Shown: positions 10,401 through 17,081 of the stretch, piece after piece
Layout of the letters: the number at the start of each line of letters is the position of its first letter
Numbering within the stretch: position 1 is the first letter of the stretch
Assembly: GCA_963790965.1 (NCBI GenBank)
Contig: CAWBQO010000003.1
Coordinates: 868,001 to 932,000 of the forward strand
DNA: 64,000 nucleotides
Origin: CAWBQO01 sp963790965
GTDB taxonomy: Bacteria > Bacteroidota > Rhodothermia > Rhodothermales > DASSAV01
Direction of reading: 5' to 3'
Position numbers and translations under genes: made by a program
The notes under the pieces: model-generated
Told to the model about the DNA's origin: nothing
What the model saw: the letters and a program-made list of their open reading frames with translations, nothing else
The model's database searches: none

Positions 10401-10671
10401 TGGCAGCCTGCGGCAAAGAAATCGGCCGCCAAGAAACGCCGTCAAAAGTTCTGACACCTCGATTGCTCCCGACGTAAAGGACGCCACGAGGGTCCTCAAC
10501 GATCGACCAATTCTGGTAAATGCCGCCGCGGTCTTCCTGGTCAACGTAGAACTGCGTTGTTGGGAAACCCAGGTCCGGTGCCGTAGGCACCTGCCCGAAC
10601 GCCCGCTGCCCACTGGCGACCGCGCCCCCGTAGAGCATCAGTAGCAGGATGACAGTTCGAAGTGGGCGCAT
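7462..10671 (-). CDS. Beta-propeller sensor histidine kinase (Reg_prop/Y_Y_Y type, no receiver or HTH)
   Basis: Membrane histidine kinase of 1069 residues. A signal peptide (MRPLRTVILLLMLYGG) leads into a long periplasmic region with Reg_prop-like propeller repeats (IVEDPRGVLYVGSNRG, LYPDSRGGLWIALNS, EDTDGNVWAGTLDG). A Y_Y_Y-like domain follows (YWLQGRDSAWQPW, ARNPQGDVS), then one transmembrane helix near 755-780 and a coiled coil. The kinase has its H-box at His846 (TTHELRTPITAILGF), N-box near Asn961 (NLVGNALKF), DTGEGMDE and EGTGLGLAI. Bacteroides-type hybrid two-component systems continue into a receiver and an AraC domain; this protein ends after the ATPase domain and must signal to a separate regulator. 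The start is at the ATG that begins the signal peptide. Confidence 0.95.
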   Translation of the reverse strand: MRPLRTVILLLMLYGGAVASGQRAFGQVPTAPDLGFPTTQFYVDQEDRGGIYQNWSIVEDPRGVLYVGSNRGVRTFDGVSWRPISLPQAATARALACDSSGTVYVGLQGDFGALLPDEKGKLGFVSLLDRVPEKDTGFGDVWGVHALSDGVYFQTRNYLFRWDGQKIHSWKATHVFHNSFVVDGKLYIREQWKGLLTLRDGELDLVPGGEQLADLGIYAMLPYRSSALLLATRKEGLLLFENGTLKPLRTGAEAYFASFPVYYGTYLEKGIYAFATIGGGVVLLNTEGKLLQVLGEGWGLAENGVNYLYPDSRGGLWIALNSRGIARVDVSNVLTRFDGRLGLEGQVLQIAKHEGRLYVGTTTGLYRLAPASPAEVALHAPAFEKMPGIDETVEALTVVGSSLIVGGRRGVYQVNQRGTVRRLSRNVSAFVASDLHANRLYAAFDDGIAQVTFKADTEVDFNAVDIGPVRALHEDTDGNVWAGTLDGRLFMMPVGADGSWNGDPVVYTTTDGLPGSLVMPFAVKNDMYFLSLGGIYKLSDAGAGKPRFVNATEFALSRSEAADTLNSVTVEPSGRVWLAFNNHFELATEQADGSFKRTVPDVLSFRQKEFTSVFVEADGVAWIADGRTLLRYDSRIDTNMPPPPKPLIRKISVVGSDSLVFGGAHRTEHVSFAAASEQTEKPILEWSDDNLEIDYASPAFGQADELEYQYWLQGRDSAWQPWTSQTQVIYTNLEEGTFTFLLRARNPQGDVSKVASFAFVHLPPWYRTVWAYLLYAALAVAGCLLLLHYRRALIESRKARQQMKQWEEERVAHERLQHANKRLVDANSALQQADRLKDEFLTNTTHELRTPITAILGFAAVLKEEVADEHQEFLEIIEQNGDRLLQTVNSMLDLAKLKAGVLPVTVETVDLRLHAENAIRLLFPLANRKNLVLQTSVPDEPVFARADQTCLDRILYNLVGNALKFTNSGSVTIEVERTEQAAVLRVVDTGEGMDESFLPHLFTEFTQESTGLSRNHEGTGLGLAITARLVKLLGGTISVESRKHEGSTFTVSLPAYRSSEHELFEPLSA

Positions 10672-10902
10672 TATAAAGTCCGTTGTGGAAGCCGAAGACA
10701 CTATTGCGATTGAAAATAAGTAAATGCCACGAAATCGTTACGGCTTCATCCAAAAGCTACTAGTTCGCTCGAAATATACGCCAAAGATCGCCGGCGTGGA
10801 ATCAATGCAGATTGTTCCTTTACGGCGTTCATGAAAGCCGAGGGCGGTTTCAGCCACCGCCTTCCGGGTTCCATCTTCTGTTCATCACACCCCCTACTAC
10901 CA

Positions 10903-11157
10903 ATGAAAGCAGTAGCCCCCAAGAGCCTGCGCACGATCCTTCTGGCCTCCGTTTTCGGTTTCGCCATGATGCTCACCGGTTGTAACGCGGATGGGCTTGT
11001 CGGCCCAGAATCGCAGACGTCCGCCGCCCACGTGCAAAACGCCACGGGTAAGGACCCGGTCAATAGCCCCACCACGCTTCGCCCCGTTCAGGACCATAAC
11101 GACACCTGCGACGTGGAGACCTACAAGTGCGAGGTGGTCCCTGGCGCATGGCAGTAA
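10903..11157 (+). CDS. Small secreted lipoprotein, 84 aa, unknown function
   Basis: A short protein with a lipoprotein signal peptide: a basic start (MKAVAPKSLR), a hydrophobic core and the lipobox LTGC. The mature part is about 55 residues, polar, with exactly two further cysteines near the end (DTCDVETYKCEVVPGAWQ) that could form a disulphide in the periplasm. The start is the ATG at 10903, because upstream codons do not form a signal. It is transcribed divergently from the propeller sensor kinase and is closed by a very strong terminator 30 bp downstream, which suggests a separately expressed transcript. I do not recognise a family. Confidence 0.7.
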   Translation: MKAVAPKSLRTILLASVFGFAMMLTGCNADGLVGPESQTSAAHVQNATGKDPVNSPTTLRPVQDHNDTCDVETYKCEVVPGAWQ

Positions 11158-11186
11158 AATCAAGCTGATTCAGTTTGGTGTTCCTT

Positions 11187-11225
11187 CGGCCGGTCCTCTT
11201 CCTGAGGATCGGCCGTTTTTGTTTT
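11187..11225 (+). terminator. Rho-independent terminator after the small lipoprotein gene
   Basis: A 12-bp stem (11187-11198 with 11204-11215, one G-T wobble) closes a 5-base loop and runs into TTTTTGTTTT. It is one of the cleanest terminators in the window and separates the small lipoprotein gene from the glycosyltransferase. Confidence 0.9.
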
Positions 11226-11280
11226 ACTTTAAGCAGGCGTCTCAAACTTCATTCCGTATACAGGTTGCGTGGCCGTGATC

Positions 11281-12414
11281 ATGCCTCTACCCGTAGATAT
11301 TCTCTTCTGCATGACCGGAGATGCGCGCCGCAACTCACGGGCTTTACGGCAGTTACGCGCCCTATCCGGTGCCGGTTGGCGCGTTCACGTACTCTGCACC
11401 GGCGATGCAAGTGCCTCAGTCTGGCCGCTGGACGGCGTGGGCGTGACCTTCCTCCCGGCGCAGCCCGGAAACGGACCTGCGTTCTTCAGGCGGAACAGTG
11501 CGTCTTTTTTAGACGCCGCAAGAAAGCTCCCCGCGCACGTCTACCACGCCAGCGACCTCTTCGTGCTTCCGGCAATGGCGAAGGCGGCCCGGGCGCACGG
11601 CAGCAAGCTCGTCTACGACGCACGTGAGTTGTACCCGCACGCCGCGGGAACGGCCGGTAAGCCGTGGGCAAAGCTGTTCTGGTACCTGCTCGAACGCCGC
11701 TACGCGCGCACGGCCGATCTGGTGCTTACGGTCAACGGGACGATTGCCAACTGGATGCAGCGGCACTACGGCATCGCGCTTCCGTTCGTCCTGCCGAACG
11801 TACCTCCGCGGCGAGAAGTGCCGCGAACTTCGTACCTGCGAAGCACTTTCCCGGTAGAAGAGGGCCACTGCCTCTTTCTTTACCAGGGCCTACTCTCAAA
11901 AGGTCGGGGCTGTGAACTCGCGCTGCAGAGCATCGCGGCGGTTCCGAACGCAGCGCTCGTGTTTCTCGGCGACGGTCCTCTCAAAGCGCAGCTGGAATCT
12001 CAGCGGGCGAGCCTCAACCTCGAAACGCGCGTCTTCTTCCACGACTTTGTCGCTCCGGATGACCTGCTCTCCGTCACGGCGTCGGCGGACGTGGGACTAT
12101 GTCTGATCGAGGACGTCTCGCTGAGCTACCGGTACTCCTTGCCCAACAAGCTCTTCGAGTACCTCATGGCGGGGGTGCCCGTGCTTGGTAGTCACTTCCC
12201 CGAAATCACGCGCGTCGTGAAGGGCTACGGCGTCGGGCGCTCGTCTGCTCTGACGGTATCCGCGGTCTCCGAAGCCATGAGCGCGCTCGTGCAAGCGCCG
12301 GATGACCGGGCGTTAATGGCCTCCCGCACCGGGTCGGTTTTTGAAGACGAGTTCAATTGGGCGCAGGCATCCGAGCGCTTCATCACGGTTTATCGGGATC
12401 GCTGCTTCCGGTAG
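11281..12414 (+). CDS. Glycosyltransferase, GT-B fold (GT4-like)
   Basis: Transfers a sugar from a nucleotide donor to an unknown acceptor, probably for surface glycan synthesis. At 377 residues it has the two-Rossmann layout of GT4 enzymes. The N-terminal half includes HASDLFVLPAMAKAAR and YDARELYPH; the C-terminal half has FLYQGLLSKGRG, VFLGDGPLKAQLE and the donor-site region SLPNKLFEYLMAGVPVLGS followed by FPEI. I took ATG at 11281 over GTG at 11269. The last 32 bp overlap the 3' end of the converging EEP gene. No other glycan genes flank it closely; the RmlD-like reductase is 2.4 kb downstream. Confidence 0.88.
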   Translation: MPLPVDILFCMTGDARRNSRALRQLRALSGAGWRVHVLCTGDASASVWPLDGVGVTFLPAQPGNGPAFFRRNSASFLDAARKLPAHVYHASDLFVLPAMAKAARAHGSKLVYDARELYPHAAGTAGKPWAKLFWYLLERRYARTADLVLTVNGTIANWMQRHYGIALPFVLPNVPPRREVPRTSYLRSTFPVEEGHCLFLYQGLLSKGRGCELALQSIAAVPNAALVFLGDGPLKAQLESQRASLNLETRVFFHDFVAPDDLLSVTASADVGLCLIEDVSLSYRYSLPNKLFEYLMAGVPVLGSHFPEITRVVKGYGVGRSSALTVSAVSEAMSALVQAPDDRALMASRTGSVFEDEFNWAQASERFITVYRDRCFR

Positions 12415-13615
12415 CTCTCTCGGCGGAAGGTGCAGAGACCAGCGTTTTCCATTTGAGATGGACGATGAGCGGCCGGTGGTCGGAAAGCGTCGGCTGGTCC
12501 GCCACATAGGCGCCATCGACTGCCCACTCGGGTCCAACGAGCACGTGATCGATGCGAAAGAGGGGCACCCGCGCGTGGTAAGTCGCTCCCCACCCTCGGC
12601 CCGCGACGGTGAAGGCGTCCACGAGGCCGCGCGCGACGTGCCGGAACTCCCAGTGATGCACGGTGCTATTGAAGTCGCCGACGACCAGGACGGGGAGTGT
12701 TTCACGGTCGAGCAGCGCGCGCAGACGCACGGCTTCATCGGCGCGGCGCAGGTAGTTCGAACGATACTGTTTCAGATAAGCCTTCCACGCGGAGGCGGTT
12801 CGCCAGGAAAGCGAGTCCTGCCACGGCTTGACGAGTCCGGTCGTGTTGAGGTGAACGTTGTACAGCACGGCGTCACGGTTCTCCCACGAGAACGCCACGC
12901 GGGTGGCAAACGTCGGCCGGCCTTCTGCATCGGGCGGCGAGAGGGTAAACTGCTGCGCCTCGACGAGGGGGAATGTTGCGATAACGGGCTGCATGATCGC
13001 GCTCAGCCGGGTTCCCGCGCGCGGCCGGGGCGCGTGGTAGTCGAGCGAGTCGATGAGCGCCTGAAGATGCGCAGTCGCGCGGACCTCTCCCGAGGGTTCG
13101 CGCCAGATCGCGGGTTCCTGCAGCGCGAGCACTTCAGGTTGCACCTCTCGAACGAGTCCGAGCGTTACCGCAATCAGCGTGTCGGGGCTGGGACCGCGAA
13201 CGGGCGCGTTGTAGGTCATAAGGACGAGCGCCGGCCCCTCCACCTTTTCGTCCGCACGCGCGAAACCGTTGGGCAGGAAGCGCAGGTAGCCGAGCGTGGC
13301 GAGCAGCACGATCAGGGGCACCCATCGCCAGCCACGCTCAACGAGGGCCAGGAGCGTAGCTCCGACGGCGGCGGCGAAAAGAAACGGCAAACCCGACGCA
13401 AAGATGCCCGTCCACCAGAAGAACCTCGGGGGCAGAAAAGCAGCGGCGAAGCCGATGAAGAACATGACGGAAAGGATCCGCGCGAGGAGTCCGGCCGTCC
13501 ACCGGAGCAGCCGGTGCCGTTTTCGTCTTTTTGCGCGCGCAGACCCGCCCGCCTGCAAGCGTTCCTCGCGAGCGGTGGCGGTAAGTACCTGATCGGCGTC
13601 TCGGCCTCGAAACAC
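12383..13615 (-). CDS. Membrane-anchored endonuclease/exonuclease/phosphatase family protein
   Basis: A 410-residue protein with three hydrophobic segments in its first 130 residues (around RWTAGLLARILSVMFFIGF, FWWTGIFASGLPFLFAA and WVPLIVLLATLGYL), followed by an EEP-fold catalytic domain. Catalytic landmarks are MTYNAP, the Glu in EVLALQEPAIW, VVGDFNSTVHHWEF (Asp/Asn) and the terminal DHVLVGP...SDHRPLIVHL with Asp-His. The family cleaves phosphodiesters in nucleic acids or lipids; the substrate is unknown. The start is a GTG at 13615 with no better ATG, so the N-terminus is uncertain. It overlaps the convergent glycosyltransferase gene by 32 bp and diverges from the thioesterase. Confidence 0.85.
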   Translation of the reverse strand: MFRGRDADQVLTATAREERLQAGGSARAKRRKRHRLLRWTAGLLARILSVMFFIGFAAAFLPPRFFWWTGIFASGLPFLFAAAVGATLLALVERGWRWVPLIVLLATLGYLRFLPNGFARADEKVEGPALVLMTYNAPVRGPSPDTLIAVTLGLVREVQPEVLALQEPAIWREPSGEVRATAHLQALIDSLDYHAPRPRAGTRLSAIMQPVIATFPLVEAQQFTLSPPDAEGRPTFATRVAFSWENRDAVLYNVHLNTTGLVKPWQDSLSWRTASAWKAYLKQYRSNYLRRADEAVRLRALLDRETLPVLVVGDFNSTVHHWEFRHVARGLVDAFTVAGRGWGATYHARVPLFRIDHVLVGPEWAVDGAYVADQPTLSDHRPLIVHLKWKTLVSAPSAERATGSSDPDKP

Positions 13616-13746
13616 GCGCGTACCGAGTGGGTGTAGATTGTTGCAAACAGTGGCCGAAAGAACGGAAAAGCGTATTATTGGTTCTCGCTGCTCCCCGGCA
13701 CCTTTGTGCCTGCTGACCTGTCACACAATCCTTTCGAGCATTTACC

Positions 13747-14283
13747 TTGTCGACAACAAAGAAGACGGTTTCCGCCTCTCGCTGCGTCATGACCGAAATG
13801 GTCCTGCCGAACGATACGAATACGCTCGGCAATATGATGGGCGGGCGCTTGTTGTACCTGATGGACGTGTGCGCCGCCATTTCCGCGCAGCGACACGCGA
13901 ACCGTGTCTGCGTCACGGCGGCGGTGGATACTGTCGAGTTTCATTCGCCCATCCGGCAGAGCGAGATCGTCGTGATCGAGGGACAGGTCAACCGCGTGTT
14001 CAAGACGTCGCTCGAGGTCGAACTGAACGTGTGGGCGGAGAACCCGCGGGAGCAGACGAGTCGCAAGTGCAACCGGGCGTTCTACACCATGGTCGGCATT
14101 ACGGAGGACGGACAGCCGACGGCGGTGGACCCCGTTCACCCTGAAACCGAACAGGAGCAGGAGCGATATGAGAACGCCGCCCGCCGGCGCGAATTCCGGC
14201 TCGTACTCTCCGGCCGTCTGCCGATTGAAAACGCCAAGAGCATCCGGGCCGACCTATCGGCCGCGCTTGGCAGGGAAGCTTAA
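13747..14283 (+). CDS. Acyl-CoA thioesterase, hotdog fold (YciA/ACOT type)
   Basis: Hydrolyses acyl-CoA to free acid and CoA in the cytoplasm. In 178 residues the hotdog motif is plain: SRCVMTEMVLPNDTNTLGNMMGGRLLYLMD, with the catalytic Asp region followed by CVTAAVDTVEFHSPI. A C-terminal tail (about 110-178) is charged and helical. The start is a TTG at 13747. Conserved family sequence begins before the first ATG (13789), and no ATG or GTG lies upstream in frame, so the unusual start is probably real. A 23-bp gap to the next gene suggests a two-gene unit with the outer-membrane protein. Confidence 0.88.
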   Translation: MSTTKKTVSASRCVMTEMVLPNDTNTLGNMMGGRLLYLMDVCAAISAQRHANRVCVTAAVDTVEFHSPIRQSEIVVIEGQVNRVFKTSLEVELNVWAENPREQTSRKCNRAFYTMVGITEDGQPTAVDPVHPETEQEQERYENAARRREFRLVLSGRLPIENAKSIRADLSAALGREA

Positions 14284-14306
14284 CGTCCGCATTTTCAAAG
14301 AATAAG

Positions 14307-14801
14307 ATGACGATTCGCAATCTCGTCGCGACGCTCTTCGTTGCGATCTCGTTCGATGTTGCCGGTCAGACGGCAAGCGCCCAGGGCGCGCCGGGTACGT
14401 TCGGCGTAGGCATTCATCTCGGGGATCCGAGTGGTCTCAGTTTCAAAATTGCCCACGCGGGCCGCGGCGTTGGGGCCTCGTGGGGCGTGTCGGCGTACGA
14501 CCTGCTGCTTTCCTGGAAAACGCGCGGTGCCGACGAGTTTTTCATCGGCAGCCACCTTCTCTTCGATTATCCCGTCGCCGATCCGCCGATTTCCTTCTAC
14601 TACGGCCCCGGCCTCTTCCTCCAGACGCGGCAGCGGACGCAAAGAGACGACGATCTTTGGCTCGGCGTCAGCGGCAACTTCGGGATCGACTACTTCATCG
14701 ATCGCTTGGAGTTGTACGTCCAGATAACGCCCCGCCTTTCCGTCGTGCCGGACACGCAGGCCGAAGTGGGTGGCGGCTTTGGGGCGCGTTTCTTTTTCTG
14801 A
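14307..14801 (+). CDS. Putative small outer-membrane beta-barrel protein
   Basis: A 164-residue secreted protein of unknown function. A signal peptide (about 1-26, ending ASAQG) is followed by alternating polar/hydrophobic stretches typical of beta strands (FGVGIHLGDPSGLSFKI, WGVSAYDLLLSW, FYYGPGLFLQTR, LYVQITPRLSVVP). The protein ends in an aromatic run, GARFFF, matching the C-terminal Phe that BAM recognises. A barrel of about eight strands would fit the length. It follows the thioesterase closely on the same strand. Without a named family the role stays open. Confidence 0.75.
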   Translation: MTIRNLVATLFVAISFDVAGQTASAQGAPGTFGVGIHLGDPSGLSFKIAHAGRGVGASWGVSAYDLLLSWKTRGADEFFIGSHLLFDYPVADPPISFYYGPGLFLQTRQRTQRDDDLWLGVSGNFGIDYFIDRLELYVQITPRLSVVPDTQAEVGGGFGARFFF

Positions 14802-14834
14802 TCCGGCCGCAGCGTCGCATCCGTTCTGCAGATC

Positions 14835-15758
14835 ATGCTCTTCCATCGCGTACTTATTACCGGAGCCAACGGACTCGTCGGGCAGGCGCTCGTCGCGCTG
14901 CTGAGCGAGCGGCCGGAGTACGACGTGCTGGCTACGGGCCGCGATCTGTCCCCCCGCTTTGAAGGGGGATCCTGCGGCTACGTGCCGCTCGATGTCACGT
15001 CCACGCTGGACGTAAAGCGCCTCTTCCAGGACTTCACGCCCACGGTGGTCGTAAACTGCGCCGCCATGACGCAGGTGGAAACCTGCCGGCGCGAGCGGGA
15101 GGCGTGTTGGGCGACGAACGTGACCGCCGTCGAGTCGCTCGCGAAGCAGTGTAGCCGCTATGGCGCGCGCCTCGTCCACCTCTCGACCGACTTCGTTTTC
15201 GACGGGCAGGAAGGCCCCTATCGCGAAGACGCGCGGCCGAGTCCGCTCAACTTCTACGGCCGCTCCAAGCTTGCGGCTGAGAACGCGGTCCGCGCCGCCG
15301 GGACGGATGCCTGGACGGTGGCGCGCACGGTGCTCGTTTACGGCACGGGCAACGATCTTCCGCGCTCCAACTTCGCCCTCTGGGTGATCGACAAACTCTC
15401 TCGCGGCGAGCAGATCGACGTCGTGTGCGATCAGTTTCGCACGCCGACGTACGCGCCGGACCTTGCGGAGGGCATCGAGCGGATCATTCGCTTCGACAAG
15501 TCGGGCGTTTACCATCTCTCCGGACGCGAGTATATGTCCGTCTTTGACTTCGCCCGAGAGATCGCCGGTGCCTACGACCTCGACGGCTCCCTCATCCGTC
15601 CAACCGACGCCTCGCGCTTCGAGGAGCAAGGCAGGCGGCCGCTTCGCACCGGATTTATCATCTTGAAGGCCGAGACGGAAGTGGGATACAAGCCCCGACC
15701 TGTTCGCGAGGCGCTGCGCCATCTCGGCCGTAGGCTCGGGCTGCCCGTCACGACGTGA
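14835..15758 (+). CDS. NAD(P)-dependent sugar reductase, RmlD/dTDP-4-dehydrorhamnose reductase family
   Basis: An extended short-chain dehydrogenase of 307 residues. The Rossmann glycine motif is ITGANGLVGQAL (8-19), and the catalytic triad elements are Thr in HLSTDFVFDG and Tyr-Lys in FYGRSKLAAE. The segments NCAAMTQVETCRRE and WATNVTAVESLA match RmlD proteins, which reduce dTDP-4-keto-6-deoxy-L-mannose in rhamnose synthesis. No rmlA, B or C genes are adjacent, so it could also act on another nucleotide sugar. It starts 33 bp after the outer-membrane protein gene and precedes serS by 39 bp. Confidence 0.87.
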   Translation: MLFHRVLITGANGLVGQALVALLSERPEYDVLATGRDLSPRFEGGSCGYVPLDVTSTLDVKRLFQDFTPTVVVNCAAMTQVETCRREREACWATNVTAVESLAKQCSRYGARLVHLSTDFVFDGQEGPYREDARPSPLNFYGRSKLAAENAVRAAGTDAWTVARTVLVYGTGNDLPRSNFALWVIDKLSRGEQIDVVCDQFRTPTYAPDLAEGIERIIRFDKSGVYHLSGREYMSVFDFAREIAGAYDLDGSLIRPTDASRFEEQGRRPLRTGFIILKAETEVGYKPRPVREALRHLGRRLGLPVTT

Positions 15759-15797
15759 GGTGCCCGGCGAGCATTTGCAATTTCTATTTAGATCATC

Positions 15798-17081
15798 ATG
15801 CTTGACATAAATCTGATCCGCACCGACCCTGACCGCGTCCGCCAGGCGCTGATCGACAAAGGCTACGGCGACAGCGGCGTCGTTGATGCCATTCTCGAAC
15901 TGGACGTGGACCGGCGGGCCGCCATCACGAAGCTGCAGGAAGCGCAGTCTCGGCTAAAGGTCGCCTCGAAAGAGATTGGCGCGCTGTTCGGCGCGGGAAA
16001 GAAAGAAGAGGCGGAAGCGCGGCGGGAGGAGACGGTCGGACTCAAGGAGGCTATTAAGGCGCTCGACGAGGACGCAAAAACGCGCGACGCAGAACAGGGC
16101 CGCCTCCTGCTCGAGGTGCCTAACCTTCCGCATGAATCCGTTCCGCGCGGCCGCTCCGAAGCGGACAACCAGGTCGTCGCGGAGGTGGGGACGAAGCCAT
16201 CTTTTAGCTTTACGCCCCTCCCCCACTGGGAGCTGGCCGCCCGCCACAACCTGATCGATTTCGAGCGCGGTTCGAAGGTGGCCGGAGCCGGGTTCCCGTT
16301 TTATCGGGGCAAGGGCGCGCGGCTGCAAAGGGCGCTCATCAATTTCTTCCTCGATCTCGCGGTGGCGGAGGGCGGATACGAGGAGCTGCAGCCGCCCGTC
16401 GTGGTGAACGCCGATAGCGCGACCGGCACGGGGCAGTTGCCGGACAAGGAGGACCTGATGTACGAGGCGGCGCGCGACGGCCTCTATCTCGTTCCCACAG
16501 CCGAAGTCCCGGTGACGAACTTTCTTCGCGGCGAGACCCTTAGCGAAACCGATCTACCCGTTCGCTTCTGCGCCTACACGCCCTGTTTCCGCCGGGAAGC
16601 CGGTTCGTATGGAAAAGACGTACGCGGCCTCAATCGCCTCCATCAATTCGATAAGATCGAGCTTGTGCAGTTCGTCCATCCCGAGGAAAGCTACGACGCG
16701 CTTGAGAAGCTGCGCGAGGACGCCGAGCGTCCGCTGAAGAAGCTCGGCATCCCCTACCATCGCCTGCTGATGTGTACGGGCGACATGGGGTTCACGCAAA
16801 CGAAGAAGTACGACCTGGAGGTCTGGAGCGCGGGACAGGAAAGGTGGCTCGAGGTCTCCTCGGTGTCCAACTTCGAAAGCTTTCAAGCGCGTCGCATGGA
16901 GATCCGGTACCGCCCGTCGGAAGGCGGCAAGCCGCAGTTCGTCCACACGCTGAACGGAAGCGGCCTGGCGCTGCCGCGCATCGTCGCGGCGCTCCTCGAG
17001 AACAATCAGCAAGAAGACGGCTCGATCCTCATCCCCGAAGCACTTCGCCCCTACACCGGGTTCGACGCCATTGGCGCGTAG
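15798..17081 (+). CDS. serS: Seryl-tRNA synthetase
   Basis: A 427-residue class II synthetase charging tRNA-Ser. An N-terminal coiled-coil arm (about 28-105, rich in Lys/Glu/Arg) follows MLDINLIRTDPDRVR. The catalytic core shows the TGQLPDKEDLMYE segment, motif 2 with FRREAGSYGKDVRGLNRLHQF and motif 3 with NGSGLALPRIVAALLENNQ. The length and the ATG start are standard. Its stop codon overlaps the start of the next gene by 11 bp, indicating translational coupling with the TPR lipoprotein. Confidence 0.99.
   Translation: MLDINLIRTDPDRVRQALIDKGYGDSGVVDAILELDVDRRAAITKLQEAQSRLKVASKEIGALFGAGKKEEAEARREETVGLKEAIKALDEDAKTRDAEQGRLLLEVPNLPHESVPRGRSEADNQVVAEVGTKPSFSFTPLPHWELAARHNLIDFERGSKVAGAGFPFYRGKGARLQRALINFFLDLAVAEGGYEELQPPVVVNADSATGTGQLPDKEDLMYEAARDGLYLVPTAEVPVTNFLRGETLSETDLPVRFCAYTPCFRREAGSYGKDVRGLNRLHQFDKIELVQFVHPEESYDALEKLREDAERPLKKLGIPYHRLLMCTGDMGFTQTKKYDLEVWSAGQERWLEVSSVSNFESFQARRMEIRYRPSEGGKPQFVHTLNGSGLALPRIVAALLENNQQEDGSILIPEALRPYTGFDAIGA

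Noticed and set aside
10885..10900. Possible reversed fragment of the repeat (ACACCCCCT)
   Set aside because: Only nine bases match and neither flank continues the alignment.
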